Source of the DNA: Methanosarcina sp.
GTDB taxonomy: Archaea > Halobacteriota > Methanosarcinia > Methanosarcinales > Methanosarcinaceae
Reading direction: 5' to 3'
Assembly: GCF_028693135.1 (NCBI RefSeq)
Contig: NZ_JAQUVZ010000003.1
Span: 62,001-126,000, forward strand
Length of the DNA: 64,000 nt
The position numbers were made by a program, and so were the translations under genes. Shown in pieces: positions 1-8,385 of this stretch; the stretch's first letter is position 1, and the number at the start of each line of letters is the position of its first letter. Under the pieces are notes generated by a model that did no database searches, had not been told where the DNA came from, and saw only the letters and a list, made by a program, of their open reading frames with translations.

Positions 1-1
1 G

Positions 2-121
2 TTCAATGCCGATGCGGAATTGAGCGAAAAGGACCGGGAAACAATTCTCAAGATTGCACGCAGAGCACTGGAAAGTTTCCGGCCCGAGTCCAAAACCGAA
101 GTAAAATCCGCGGGAAAATAA
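2..121 (+). CDS. atpA: F-type ATP synthase alpha subunit, C-terminal end (partial)
   Basis: The open frame enters from the left edge and codes about 39 residues (ending ...TEVKSAGK) before TAA at 119-121. The segment is a charged helical tail, as expected at the C-terminus of an F1 alpha subunit. The assignment rests mainly on position: atpG begins 9 nt downstream, and in the extra F-type (N-ATPase) operons of Methanosarcina the alpha gene directly precedes gamma. Too little sequence is present to show catalytic motifs. Confidence 0.7.
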   Translation, partial: FNADAELSEKDRETILKIARRALESFRPESKTEVKSAGK

Positions 122-130
122 GGAGAAGTT

Positions 131-1048
131 ATGAGCGAAACCACGGAAAGTCTGCGCAAAAAGATTGATAGAGCAAACGAGCTTCAATCTGTCGTCCGCA
201 CGATGAAGAACCTGGCGGCTTCGAGCATAGGACAATACGAGAAATCAGTGAGTGCGTTGTCTGACTACTATCGCACAGTGGAACTGGGATTGGAAATCTG
301 CTTTCGGGAAATTGAACCCTCTGCTCCTGCAGAGCGGACAAAGCAAAAAAATGCCGGATCTATTAGTGCGGTCGTGTTCGGTTCGGATCAGGGCCTTGTG
401 GGTCAGTTTAATGATATTGTAGCCGATTATGCGGTCAAGAAACTGGCAGCTTTGCCGGGCAAACCCCAGGTCTGGGCTGTCGGTGAGCGTGTTTCTTCGC
501 GCCTGGAAGATGCGGATTTGCCGTTGATCGGACTCTTCACAGTACCAAATTCCGTCAAAGCCATTACTCCGCTTATAGGGCAGATTCTTGTGGAAAGCGA
601 AAAGTTCCGCAGCCAGGACGAGAATGCTGAACTTTATCTCTTTTACAACCGCCACAAAACCAGAGCTACTTATGAGCCTGTCAGTCAGCGGCTGCTGCCA
701 CTGGACGAAACCTGGCAGCGTGATCTTACCAAACTTCCCTGGCCAACCAGGAATTTGCCTGAGGTAATGGGCAATATCACAGAGACATTGAGGGCACTCA
801 TCCGCGAATATCTTTTCGTTTCGCTTTTCCGGGCATGTGCTGAATCCCTCGCGAGTGAAAATACAAGCCGTCTGGTAGCGATGCAGCACGCCGACAAGAA
901 CATCGATGAATTGCTGGAGGACCTCAATGGAACATTCTACCGTTTACGCCAGAGTGGCATCGATGAAGAACTGTTTGAAATCATCGCCGGTTTTGAAGCG
1001 CTTTCCAGGTCTCGCAGCCCAGGTCACAGTGAAGATAGCAAGGCTTAG
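131..1048 (+). CDS. atpG: F-type ATP synthase gamma subunit
   Basis: 305 aa, the usual gamma length. The N-terminus (SLRKKIDRANELQSVVRTMK) matches the first coiled-coil helix of the gamma rotor shaft, and the C-terminal helix around residues 235-285 (ENTSRLVAMQHADKNIDELL) is the partner helix. Gamma turns inside the alpha3beta3 head and couples ion flow to ATP synthesis or hydrolysis. The start follows an AGGAG site (121-125) next to the atpA stop, so the two are co-transcribed. An F-type gamma in an archaeon marks the horizontally acquired Na+-type N-ATPase operon known in M. acetivorans and M. barkeri, which exists beside the housekeeping A-type enzyme. It appears to be the last gene of that operon, since the next gene is on the other strand. 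Confidence 0.93.
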   Translation: MSETTESLRKKIDRANELQSVVRTMKNLAASSIGQYEKSVSALSDYYRTVELGLEICFREIEPSAPAERTKQKNAGSISAVVFGSDQGLVGQFNDIVADYAVKKLAALPGKPQVWAVGERVSSRLEDADLPLIGLFTVPNSVKAITPLIGQILVESEKFRSQDENAELYLFYNRHKTRATYEPVSQRLLPLDETWQRDLTKLPWPTRNLPEVMGNITETLRALIREYLFVSLFRACAESLASENTSRLVAMQHADKNIDELLEDLNGTFYRLRQSGIDEELFEIIAGFEALSRSRSPGHSEDSKA

Positions 1049-1142
1049 AATCGGCTTCAGGCAGATCGAGAAACTAGACAAAATGAGTTCCATGAGGCCT
1101 AAAAAGGGAAAAAGTTCATGAAATTTTTAAAAATAGTATACT

Positions 1143-1169
1143 GAGTATTTTAAATCTTGGTAAATACTC
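1143..1169. terminator. Hairpin between convergent genes
   Basis: Inverted repeat GAGTATTT (1143-1150) / AAATACTC (1162-1169), an 8-bp perfect stem with an 11-nt loop. It lies between the convergent atpG and Nudix genes and could end transcription from either side. Only the palindrome is seen; the terminator role is inferred. Confidence 0.45.
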
Positions 1170-1175
1170 AAGAGT

Positions 1176-1796
1176 TTAAGATTCAACGAAAGCAAAATAT
1201 TTCATAAGAGCCCCTAAAGTTATGAGGCACTCTATTTTTCCTTCTTTGATCATTTGCTTTACTGCGTCAGGTTCATAAAATCTTATGCCACAAATATCCT
1301 CAGATTCCTGATTCTTACCTATTTCCACATTGTCAACTTTGATCTTTACAAGTTTGACTCCTATAGGAGTTATAAAAAAAGTTGTATTTTGGTACAATTG
1401 CTCCAGATCGATTGTTTCTATAACTTCGAAGTCTCCGACTTCTTCTGCAATTTCTCTCAAAGAGCATTGTAATCTATCTTCGTTTATCTCCGAAAAACCT
1501 CTTGGACAACTTTGGAAATATTTTTCTGGCATTAAACGATATTCAGTCAATAGGCAAATTTCGTCATTTTGATTCAGAACGACTGAAACGCAGTTTTCCT
1601 CTCTTTCCTCAATACCAAAAGTATCATATAGATAATTCCGATCATCGTCAAGGACAGCATAATATCTTAAAGTTACACCCAATTTTTCGTTTTCAAAAAC
1701 TGAGCCCTTACTAAGATCGCTTTTCCAATCAAGTTTAATCTGTTTATTCTTTAATTTTCGTCTTTGTCTTGAATCTAGCAAAACTTTACTTTTCAA
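1176..1796 (-). CDS. Nudix hydrolase, ADP-ribose pyrophosphatase-like
   Basis: 206 aa. A complete Nudix box (G-x5-E-x7-REUxEExG) is present at about residues 98-120: GFSEINEDRLQ, then LREIAEEVGD. Such enzymes hydrolyse nucleoside diphosphates linked to another group (ADP-ribose, NAD derivatives). The preceding beta-rich part and the length fit the ADP-ribose pyrophosphatase type, but the substrate cannot be read from sequence. The start is a TTG (1794-1796) preceded by an AGGTGA site about 6 nt upstream; no ATG gives as good a fit. It is the last gene of an AT-rich operon behind a CHAT protease gene and a small helical protein, with 28 nt to its upstream neighbour, so it may act on NAD-derived metabolites in a defence or stress response (inference). 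Confidence 0.85.
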   Translation of the reverse strand: MKSKVLLDSRQRRKLKNKQIKLDWKSDLSKGSVFENEKLGVTLRYYAVLDDDRNYLYDTFGIEEREENCVSVVLNQNDEICLLTEYRLMPEKYFQSCPRGFSEINEDRLQCSLREIAEEVGDFEVIETIDLEQLYQNTTFFITPIGVKLVKIKVDNVEIGKNQESEDICGIRFYEPDAVKQMIKEGKIECLITLGALMKYFAFVES

Positions 1797-1824
1797 GTTT
1801 CGTCACCTGAACTATTTTTTGAAT

Positions 1825-2268
1825 TCATAGGAAAATTTCATCTAATGCCTTCTCTATTATCTCTAATACATCATCTATTGCTTCTAACGCATCTGGATGA
1901 GTTGCAATTATCTGCACAATCCCTAGATCAAAAAGCATATTAATGATTTTCATCCTGATTAGCTCATCAGGATATAATGCAAAGATGAGAGAAAGACAGA
2001 ATATAATGAGATCGACGGTACTTGCCTTATGGTTACCACTTTCTACATCCAGTACTTGTAACTCAGTGTTTCTCCTGTAGAATTCATTCCAAATAGTGTA
2101 TAAATCTTCAGATGAGATATTTTTGTTAATATTTATTTCTTCTATAGCGGCTATATCTTTAATACACTTTATTGCATCCTTAATTTCCGGATCCGCTTCT
2201 ATTTTTCCTTCTTTGAGCTTTCTTTGATAAAAAAGCATCTTTTTCTTCAATTTTTCTTCCTTGTCCAT
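1825..2268 (-). CDS. Small helical protein between CHAT protease and Nudix genes
   Basis: 147 aa, family not recognised. The first ~60 residues are highly charged and helical (rich in K and E). A hydrophobic stretch at about residues 84-98 (TVDLIIFCLSLIFALYP) could be a single membrane segment or buried helix, followed by an amphipathic acidic tail. The start lies 4 nt after the CHAT stop codon, so the two are translationally linked. Small hydrophobic proteins beside caspase-like proteases are sometimes cleavage substrates or membrane effectors; that is inference from position only. Confidence 0.75.
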   Translation of the reverse strand: MDKEEKLKKKMLFYQRKLKEGKIEADPEIKDAIKCIKDIAAIEEININKNISSEDLYTIWNEFYRRNTELQVLDVESGNHKASTVDLIIFCLSLIFALYPDELIRMKIINMLFDLGIVQIIATHPDALEAIDDVLEIIEKALDEIFL

Positions 2269-2272
2269 GAAA

Positions 2273-5176
2273 TCATCTTCTCTTTTTCTCTACAATATCT
2301 AAACTAGCGTATTGAATAAAAGGAACAAAATAAACAAATTTGTTCTTTTTCTTTTTTAGGACTTCAAATATGTTATCTGTATTCAAGTTCCAACTTTGCG
2401 AAGTATACAGCGTATTACTCTTATTTATTAGCTCAATAAATGAATTATGTATATATCCAGATATAGAACATAAAGGAGCAATTACCGAATCAGCGCCTTT
2501 TGATAGAAACGCGGTAACAAGTCCAACCGCCTCATTATCATCTGTGATTTTAGTTAAACCACCACAGCAGGCACCTATGAAAATAGTTTCAACATCTTTT
2601 AAATCCAAAAATAACAGAATATCATAAGTAGTCAAAAATGAATCATGAAATCGAAGGAGGGATACATAAGCAGTAACAACATTATTGTGAAAAGCTGAAT
2701 GTGTGGAAAAACCAATGTTTGTGTATTTAGTAGGAGGTTTAAATGCCCTATAGAATTCTTCAAGGGTTCCGTCAGCGCATTCGAGAAGCGTGATTTTTTT
2801 ACCCTCATCTCTTGGTTTATAAAGACATGGAATATTTTGAGTTGTGTATAGGTCTTTTGTTGGGGAACATATCCATAAATAATTATTTTCCTTTTTTGAG
2901 AAAGGTTGCTTGTTGATACCCAATCTCATTAAATGAGTCAAAGTCGGAGCATAATACACAGAGTAATTAGCTCTTAAATCAGTTCCTTCATTACCTAACA
3001 GATGAAGAGGAACTTGAAATAATTCTCCATCCGGTACAAAAAAAATGTTCTTAACGCCATTTAATTTATCATACAACTTAAATGCTTCAGCTAGCTCAGC
3101 CATCGTATATGGAACTTCAGATTTTAAATACTCAACTTCTGAACTCTTTTTTTTGTAAATCTCAAGAGCAACATTCACTTTGGAGATCCAGTCATTATAA
3201 ATTTCTTTTGGATACTTTACTTCAACTGGCTTACCTCTTATACCCCCTCGGTCTAACAAAAACATCCTTATGATAACATTTTCTTCAAAATTGTGAATTA
3301 AAAACTTAACAACTACTGTATCCTCACTTTCTGGAATATTACCAAGTCTTTTCACAAGATATTTTTTAACATCTTCAAAGTAAATTCCTTTAATGAAGTC
3401 TAAGGGGAATTCACTGTTATAATTTTTTGTTTTTATTTCATCGCGGTTTATTTCTACAGCTTTTATAATATCTTCATATTCAAGCACTAGCTTCAGGAAA
3501 ACTTCATTAGTGTTACTTGTTTCTCCTAAAATTATATCTCCAATATCTTTCTTTTCGGCCACTTCTTTTTCCAACAAGATATTTACATCACGCTTTAATT
3601 CCTCGATACTTCTTCTTTTCTGGTTAAATCTTATTAACTCATCATTTTTTCTAATTGTAGAAATATCAATTAAACCACGGTTTGTGTAAAAATCATTAAA
3701 ATTCAAAGCTTTTGAATACTCTTTCTTTTCAATACACTCATTAATCACAAGCGATATATCTTCACGAATTTGCTTCATAACTTGTCTTTTGTATAAAATA
3801 GAGGAAAAAACAACTCTTAATTCATTAGCAATTTTTATTTTAGCACAAGAAACATCTAAAGGCGTAAATTCCTTTCCACCGATATTTATCGTAGGGCGAG
3901 AAATGCCTAAAGGTGTAGAATCATTTCCATTACTAACAGTTTGATACGACTCCTTTTTCGACTTCTTTTTCAAAACTGCTTGTATAGAATTTAAATTGTG
4001 CAGTATACCGATTTTGTCGGCCGATCCTTCTATTCTGAAATATTTTTTTGTAATCCCTTCATTAATTCTTTCTTGAGCATCATCTATATATTGTTCCGCC
4101 TTTATTTTGTCTTGGTAAACCATCAATTTACCTCTTTCCCATCCACCTTCTAAAATGTCGTTTTCATATTCTTTCACATTGCAACCAAGCCTTCTCAATG
4201 CATTTTTTGATTGGAGTTGACGGTATATATCCATATATTTTTCCACATAGCCATAACCATTCAGTGAAGTCTCATTTGCTCTTATAGCATAATCTTTAAA
4301 AATTACTATTAAATTGTCAGTATCTAGACGGTTTTCTAATGAAACATCACCTACATTTTTTGCATATTCTTTAAAAATAACCTTCAATGAAGGAGAATCA
4401 TTGACACCTTTGTTGACCACAAAGCTATAGGCTTCAGCAAGATTATGATACAAACTTGCCATTCCATGCCCATAGATCCAATTTACTATTTCTCCATCTT
4501 GCTCAAAGTTGCAGTCTTTCCGTTTATTTATTTCTTTTTGATAAGAATCTATAAAGTCAATGAGGTTTTTCCCATAAATTGAAACGTAGTCCTCGGGGAT
4601 TTGACCCGGAAGGACTTGTGAGAAAAACTCAAATTCAGTTCTTATGCGATTACTCGTTGTATCAGGAATAAAATAAGATGAGGACGAATTTGGATTACGA
4701 GCAATGTATTCTGCTAATTTGAAAAAATATAGTGCTTTTGAATAATCGCCAGATCTATAAGATATTAGGCCGCATGTGTTAACATATCTAATAACTTCAT
4801 AAATTTTGTTTTGATGATATTTGACAATATTTTGAGCGACTTTTTTGGGGTCAGTTAACTGATCATCATTATGACTTAATAACTCTTTGAATAAATTAAA
4901 AGATTCTGCAAAAACTTTTAGTCCTTCTTCCAAATCTAGTTCTCTGTCACAAATAATCATCCGTCGGCAAGAAGCCGAAATTCTATCCCACCCACTTTCA
5001 TTTAGTATTAACTCGCCTAATAAGTCCTTCAGATTTTTTTCTTCTTCGTAATTTTGGTCAGGGCCATGAAAACAAATACTTTTATCAAAATCCAGATTAC
5101 GCTCAAGGTTTTGGTCAAAATAGTCAATCAATTTTTGTACTTTTTGATTTTGATCAGTCAAGTCAATTTCAACCAT
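2273..5176 (-). CDS. CHAT-domain (caspase-like) protein with helical N-terminal part
   Basis: About 967 aa from the ATG at 5176; a GGAG site 10 nt upstream supports this start over an upstream in-frame TTG. The C-terminal ~300 residues carry a CHAT peptidase: FVPDGELFQVPLHLL, a candidate catalytic His in GFSTHSAFHNN and a candidate catalytic Cys in FIGACCGG, followed by VGLVTAFLSKGADSVIAPL, typical of the strand-helix after the CHAT cysteine. The N-terminal two thirds is mostly helical, with TPR-like segments such as YRSGDYSKALYFFKLAEYIA. CHAT proteins act as proteases in bacterial defence (for example TPR-CHAT with type III-E CRISPR) and in regulated death. First gene of a three-gene operon, much richer in A+T than atpG or ileS, suggesting acquisition. 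Confidence 0.85.
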   Translation of the reverse strand: MVEIDLTDQNQKVQKLIDYFDQNLERNLDFDKSICFHGPDQNYEEEKNLKDLLGELILNESGWDRISASCRRMIICDRELDLEEGLKVFAESFNLFKELLSHNDDQLTDPKKVAQNIVKYHQNKIYEVIRYVNTCGLISYRSGDYSKALYFFKLAEYIARNPNSSSSYFIPDTTSNRIRTEFEFFSQVLPGQIPEDYVSIYGKNLIDFIDSYQKEINKRKDCNFEQDGEIVNWIYGHGMASLYHNLAEAYSFVVNKGVNDSPSLKVIFKEYAKNVGDVSLENRLDTDNLIVIFKDYAIRANETSLNGYGYVEKYMDIYRQLQSKNALRRLGCNVKEYENDILEGGWERGKLMVYQDKIKAEQYIDDAQERINEGITKKYFRIEGSADKIGILHNLNSIQAVLKKKSKKESYQTVSNGNDSTPLGISRPTINIGGKEFTPLDVSCAKIKIANELRVVFSSILYKRQVMKQIREDISLVINECIEKKEYSKALNFNDFYTNRGLIDISTIRKNDELIRFNQKRRSIEELKRDVNILLEKEVAEKKDIGDIILGETSNTNEVFLKLVLEYEDIIKAVEINRDEIKTKNYNSEFPLDFIKGIYFEDVKKYLVKRLGNIPESEDTVVVKFLIHNFEENVIIRMFLLDRGGIRGKPVEVKYPKEIYNDWISKVNVALEIYKKKSSEVEYLKSEVPYTMAELAEAFKLYDKLNGVKNIFFVPDGELFQVPLHLLGNEGTDLRANYSVYYAPTLTHLMRLGINKQPFSKKENNYLWICSPTKDLYTTQNIPCLYKPRDEGKKITLLECADGTLEEFYRAFKPPTKYTNIGFSTHSAFHNNVVTAYVSLLRFHDSFLTTYDILLFLDLKDVETIFIGACCGGLTKITDDNEAVGLVTAFLSKGADSVIAPLCSISGYIHNSFIELINKSNTLYTSQSWNLNTDNIFEVLKKKKNKFVYFVPFIQYASLDIVEKKRR

Positions 5177-5203
5177 GAAGAAGTTCTCCGTAAAATATTT
5201 CAA

Positions 5204-5629
5204 ACTTATCTAAATTTTGAGGGGTTATATAAAAATATGTTTAAATTATTACATAAAAATATATTTCAACTGAAATTATAATTTATTTAGCTATAATCAT
5301 ACAGATTTAGCTTTCAGAATGATATTGGGTTATTACCTTGTATCTTGAGGCAAAAAGCTCTATACTTTAAAGCTGGGTGAGTCTAAAAGCTCATCACGTA
5401 ATCATATCTAAATGTGTCAGTTTGTTGGCCACATGCGGGTTTTTAAAAGAGAACAATCCGGTTTATGGAAGGATTTCCTTCCTGAAAAAATGCAGGGGAA
5501 AGCAGGTCGGCAAACCTGTGGTAAGAGACTTCGGGAAAAGCTGTTGAACTGGATGCAGGAGAGGTTCATATTCACGCACATATTTTACTCTCTGGATACT
5601 TATTTATCATCTGAGTAAAATTCAGTATT
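5204..5629. other. AT-rich divergent intergenic region
   Basis: No convincing gene. A-T-rich runs at 5225-5290 contain TATA-like stretches on the minus strand suited to driving the CHAT operon. A 68-codon frame at 5412-5618 (+) lacks a ribosome-binding site and resembles no family known to me. Confidence 0.4.
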
Positions 5630-6988
5630 ATGAGCTGGTACGGAATAGATGCAATAGATAAAGCTGTTTCAAGGACAAAAACAGCCCTTTTCGAGCCTTT
5701 TGATTTCTGGAAATGGGTAAAACTCGCAATCATCATCTTTTTGCTTGGGGGTATCGGGTCCAATTACGGAGGCTCGGGCACCAACTATCGGATGGACTCC
5801 GAAGATTTCGGGAACAATTTCCCAAACATCGAACCGGGCAGGATGCCTGACTTTCTTTCTGGCGTATCCTGGATTGGCTTTGACCATATTCAGTCTATAC
5901 CACCCATGGCAATTATAGCTGCAATAATAGCCTTTCTTTTTCTTTTAGCTTTGATTTTTTCCTACATCTCCAGCGTCATGGAGTTTGTTTTTGTAGAAGC
6001 CCTGGTAAGGAACAAGGTTCATTTCTGGGCTTATTCAAAAAAATTTCTGGGAAAGGGGTTCAACCTCCTGCTGATACGTTTAGCCCTGGGGATTGTTTTT
6101 TTTGTACTCTTTGTACTGGCTTTTCTGCCTTTTATCCCGGTATTCCTTAAAGAGTCCCCTGATTTTTCCTTTCCTGCCATCATAGGCGGAGTGTTCTGGT
6201 TTTTTGGCGTAATTATTATGCTTGCCCTGCTCGGGGCAGTCGTAAGCTCCTTCTTAAGCCTTGCAATTCCCCTTGCCATTTACAGAGAATCAGGAATTCT
6301 TTCGGCTTTCCGCACGGTCTACAGGAATTTCAGGAAAAGCTGGAAAGAAGTCCTGGTTTACTGGCTTATCAGGTTCCTGCTGGGAATCGGGATAGCTATC
6401 CTTGCAGTGGTCCTATTCGGGTTGCTGATGCTGGCGCTAGGAATTGTTTTTCTTATTATTGATGTGGTTCTTTATTTCCTCTTCTCGACTTCCGTATCAG
6501 AGTCCCTGGTCTGGATACTCCTGATTCCCTTCGTCATTATAGAACTGCTGCTGATCTTCGGAACTCTGTTGTTGCTGAGCGTGCCTCTTGCAGTTTTCCT
6601 GAAGTACCATTTGCTGAGTTTCCTTGAAGCCTGGTTTGCCGGGGCAGACATTCCCTTCTTCGATAAGCTTTCCGGAGAACCGGAAATAGGGTTCGGGACA
6701 GAATTGAGTGGATCGGAACAGAGTGCATCAGAACAGGATGTATCGGAACAGAGTGCATCAGAACAGGATGTATCAGAACAGAATGCATCAGAACAGAGTG
6801 CATCAGAACAGGATGTATCAGAAAAGAGTGCATCAGAACAGGATGTATCAGAACAGAGTGCATCAGAACAGAGTGCATCAGAACAGAACGCATCAGAACA
6901 GGATGTATCAGAAAAGAGTGCATCAGAACAGGATGTATCAGAACAGGGCGAATTGGAAAAAAACAGATCGGACCCAGATAGATCATAA
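5630..6988 (+). CDS. Multi-pass membrane protein with pentapeptide-repeat tail
   Basis: 452 aa. It begins MSWYGIDAIDKAVSRTKTAL, then shows about six to seven hydrophobic segments between residues 25 and 345, for example WVKLAIIIFLLGGIG, MAIIAAIIAFLFLLALIF and LLLIFGTLLLLSVPLAVFL. The arrangement resembles hypothetical membrane proteins common in Methanosarcina and haloarchaea; function unknown. After about residue 358 the protein becomes a hydrophilic run of five-residue repeats (SASEQ/DVSEQ), probably outside the membrane core. The ribosome-binding site is weak. The repeat tail is likely variable between strains. Confidence 0.8.
   Translation: MSWYGIDAIDKAVSRTKTALFEPFDFWKWVKLAIIIFLLGGIGSNYGGSGTNYRMDSEDFGNNFPNIEPGRMPDFLSGVSWIGFDHIQSIPPMAIIAAIIAFLFLLALIFSYISSVMEFVFVEALVRNKVHFWAYSKKFLGKGFNLLLIRLALGIVFFVLFVLAFLPFIPVFLKESPDFSFPAIIGGVFWFFGVIIMLALLGAVVSSFLSLAIPLAIYRESGILSAFRTVYRNFRKSWKEVLVYWLIRFLLGIGIAILAVVLFGLLMLALGIVFLIIDVVLYFLFSTSVSESLVWILLIPFVIIELLLIFGTLLLLSVPLAVFLKYHLLSFLEAWFAGADIPFFDKLSGEPEIGFGTELSGSEQSASEQDVSEQSASEQDVSEQNASEQSASEQDVSEKSASEQDVSEQSASEQSASEQNASEQDVSEKSASEQDVSEQGELEKNRSDPDRS
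6707..6961 (+). repeat. In-frame 15-bp minisatellite (17 units)
   Basis: Seventeen 15-bp units inside the preceding gene, coding SGSEQ, SASEQ, DVSEQ, NASEQ or DVSEK and ending in a degenerate GELEK. The unit length is a multiple of three, so copy-number changes would lengthen or shorten the tail without frameshift. Units alternate between two main types (AGTGCATCAGAACAG and GATGTATCAGAACAG), indicating spread as a 30-bp dimer. Confidence 0.95.
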
Positions 6989-7165
6989 CCGGCTGCATGA
7001 GCTGGATTTCAACCTTTTTTTACGTAATCCTGATCTATGTTCAGAATCTCTGTTTTTCAAGTTATAATATACTTTCCTGATACTAATTAGATATTAACTA
7101 TAATCTAGCAAACACCTGCGGGTTTTTCTGTATCCGGAAGGGTAAAAATATGGGAGTTGATAATC

Positions 7166-7360
7166 GTGAAACAGGAATTCATTGAAAAGTACTACATGGG
7201 CAAAGACGTAGAAATTGATATTGGAGGAGGTACCACATACAGGGGAGTTGTTGCAGAATGTAATGACGGAGTCCTGAGCCTTAAATGGACCATAAAAGAA
7301 GAAGGATACACGCATATTGATATAGAGAGAATTGCCGCAATGTGGAGAACCCTGAAGTAA
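7166..7360 (+). CDS. Small conserved protein, DUF6897-like
   Basis: About 64 aa from GTG at 7166: MKQEFIEKYYMGKDVEIDIG, then a compact beta-rich core (TTYRGVVAECNDGVLSLKW) reminiscent of small SH3/LSm-like barrels. GTG is preferred because GGGAG (7152-7156) sits 9 nt upstream, whereas an in-frame TTG at 7157 touches that site. Small proteins of this type recur in Methanosarcina; their function is not known. It ends before a strong hairpin terminator, so it is probably monocistronic. Confidence 0.75.
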   Translation: MKQEFIEKYYMGKDVEIDIGGGTTYRGVVAECNDGVLSLKWTIKEEGYTHIDIERIAAMWRTLK

Positions 7361-7532
7361 AAGAAAAAAAGATGATACAGGAAAACTGTGTCGTAAAATG
7401 GTATTGTAACAGGCGCAGTAAAATAATATACTTTAAAATTTGCTTTGTATGCTAAGAATTCACTTCGCAGTAGGGGTAGTAAGTCTTTTTACTTCCTCTA
7501 AGGCTAAGCTTTATTTCTACATTTAGGCCTTT

Positions 7533-7561
7533 AAGGAGGGGAAAGAACCCTCTCCTTTTTT
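7533..7561 (+). terminator. Hairpin plus T-run terminator
   Basis: AAGGAGGGG and CCCTCTCCTT form a stem with a one-base bulge around a 6-nt loop and run into TTTTTT. It lies about 170 nt downstream of the small DUF6897-like gene. Confidence 0.6.
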
Positions 7562-7599
7562 GTCCCACGTTTTTTTCAATCTTCAAGTAGTTTCTTTTT

Positions 7600-7920
7600 T
7601 TGTATCTCTTTTAATTTCTGCCTTTTGTCTGTCGCTTATCGTTCTTCTCTTTCTCTTTTTTGTATTTTTTGTCTTAAAGCCGCTCTCCTGCGTCGAGCGT
7701 GACAGGAACGGCATGATAAGGCGAATGACGTTGTACGGGTCAGAACTATCTAATTTCGTCCTCTTGAACGCAGTCTTTAGTATTAACATCCATAAACATC
7801 CATAATTTAGTCCCCTGAGCAAAGTTCACTGCTAAAATCCATCAAGTAGTCCTCTTGAGCGCAGCGAAAAGGACCGCGTACTCCCGAGGCGCAATTCGGG
7901 TGGCGCAACTCTGCTAAGAA
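7600..7920 (+). repeat. Dispersed repeat, copy A (partial)
   Basis: Shares two blocks with copies at 13.7-14.4 kb and (inverted) 19.7-20.5 kb: one around AAGCCGCTCTCCTGC plus TCGAGCGTGACA (about 7675-7710), and one around GTCCTCTTGAGCGCAGCG, AAAAGGACCGCG and ACTCCCGAGGCGCAATTCGG (about 7850-7910). This copy lacks the outer flanks seen in the other two. No open frame is conserved between copies. The 246-nt frame across it is an artefact. Confidence 0.8.
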
Positions 7921-8098
7921 AACAATGGACTGGTTTTTCTGCTGTTACAATAAAGCTTAAATTAAGTACAGTAATTACTGAATAAACTGATTGGCATGCA
8001 GTAGATCCTTTTATCCGTCGGAAAGGTGCATATCTGCTTTCCCGGGTAAGGATATTTTGTACGTAAGATATTTGTCTGAAGTACAGTATATAAACGGT

Positions 8099-8125
8099 CG
8101 GTAAAGGGCATTATATACTTTACCG
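8099..8125 (+). promoter_or_regulatory. Palindrome over a TATA-like sequence upstream of ileS
   Basis: CGGTAAAG and CTTTACCG arms (8-bp class, with one interrupting base at the left edge) surround a TATATA sequence, about 260 nt before ileS. This could be an operator over the ileS promoter, leaving a long leader. Between here and the ATG are loose repeats of GTCAGTATTAGT (8225-8280). Regulation of ileS is inferred, not shown. Confidence 0.4.
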
Positions 8126-8385
8126 TAAATTCGGTACCTTGCCGGTCAGAGGTTTGTTATAGTATGTTGACCAGTAATTTATCCTGAAATCAGCGCTTAC
8201 TGGTTATCCGTGCCAGCAGCAGCTTGTTAGTATTAACATAGTCAGTATTAGTCTTGTCAGTATTAGTAGTAGTATTGTCACCACTTACTGGATAGCAATT
8301 TATTAAGAGTTGTCTGTCAGCCGCAGGAAAGGGCTTGAATCGACGACCTTTACTTTAGTTTATTTTTCATCAGGGAGACTCCCAT

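Noticed and set aside
5412-5618. 68-aa plus-strand ORF upstream of the repeat-tailed membrane protein
   Set aside because: No ribosome-binding site, no recognised family and no neighbour linkage.
6537-6998. 153-codon minus-strand ORF with HPVLMHSV-type repeats
   Set aside because: It is the antisense shadow of the SASEQ minisatellite.
7560-7822. Overlapping ~80-codon ORFs on both strands
   Set aside because: They lie in dispersed repeat copy A and the frames are not kept in copies B and C.
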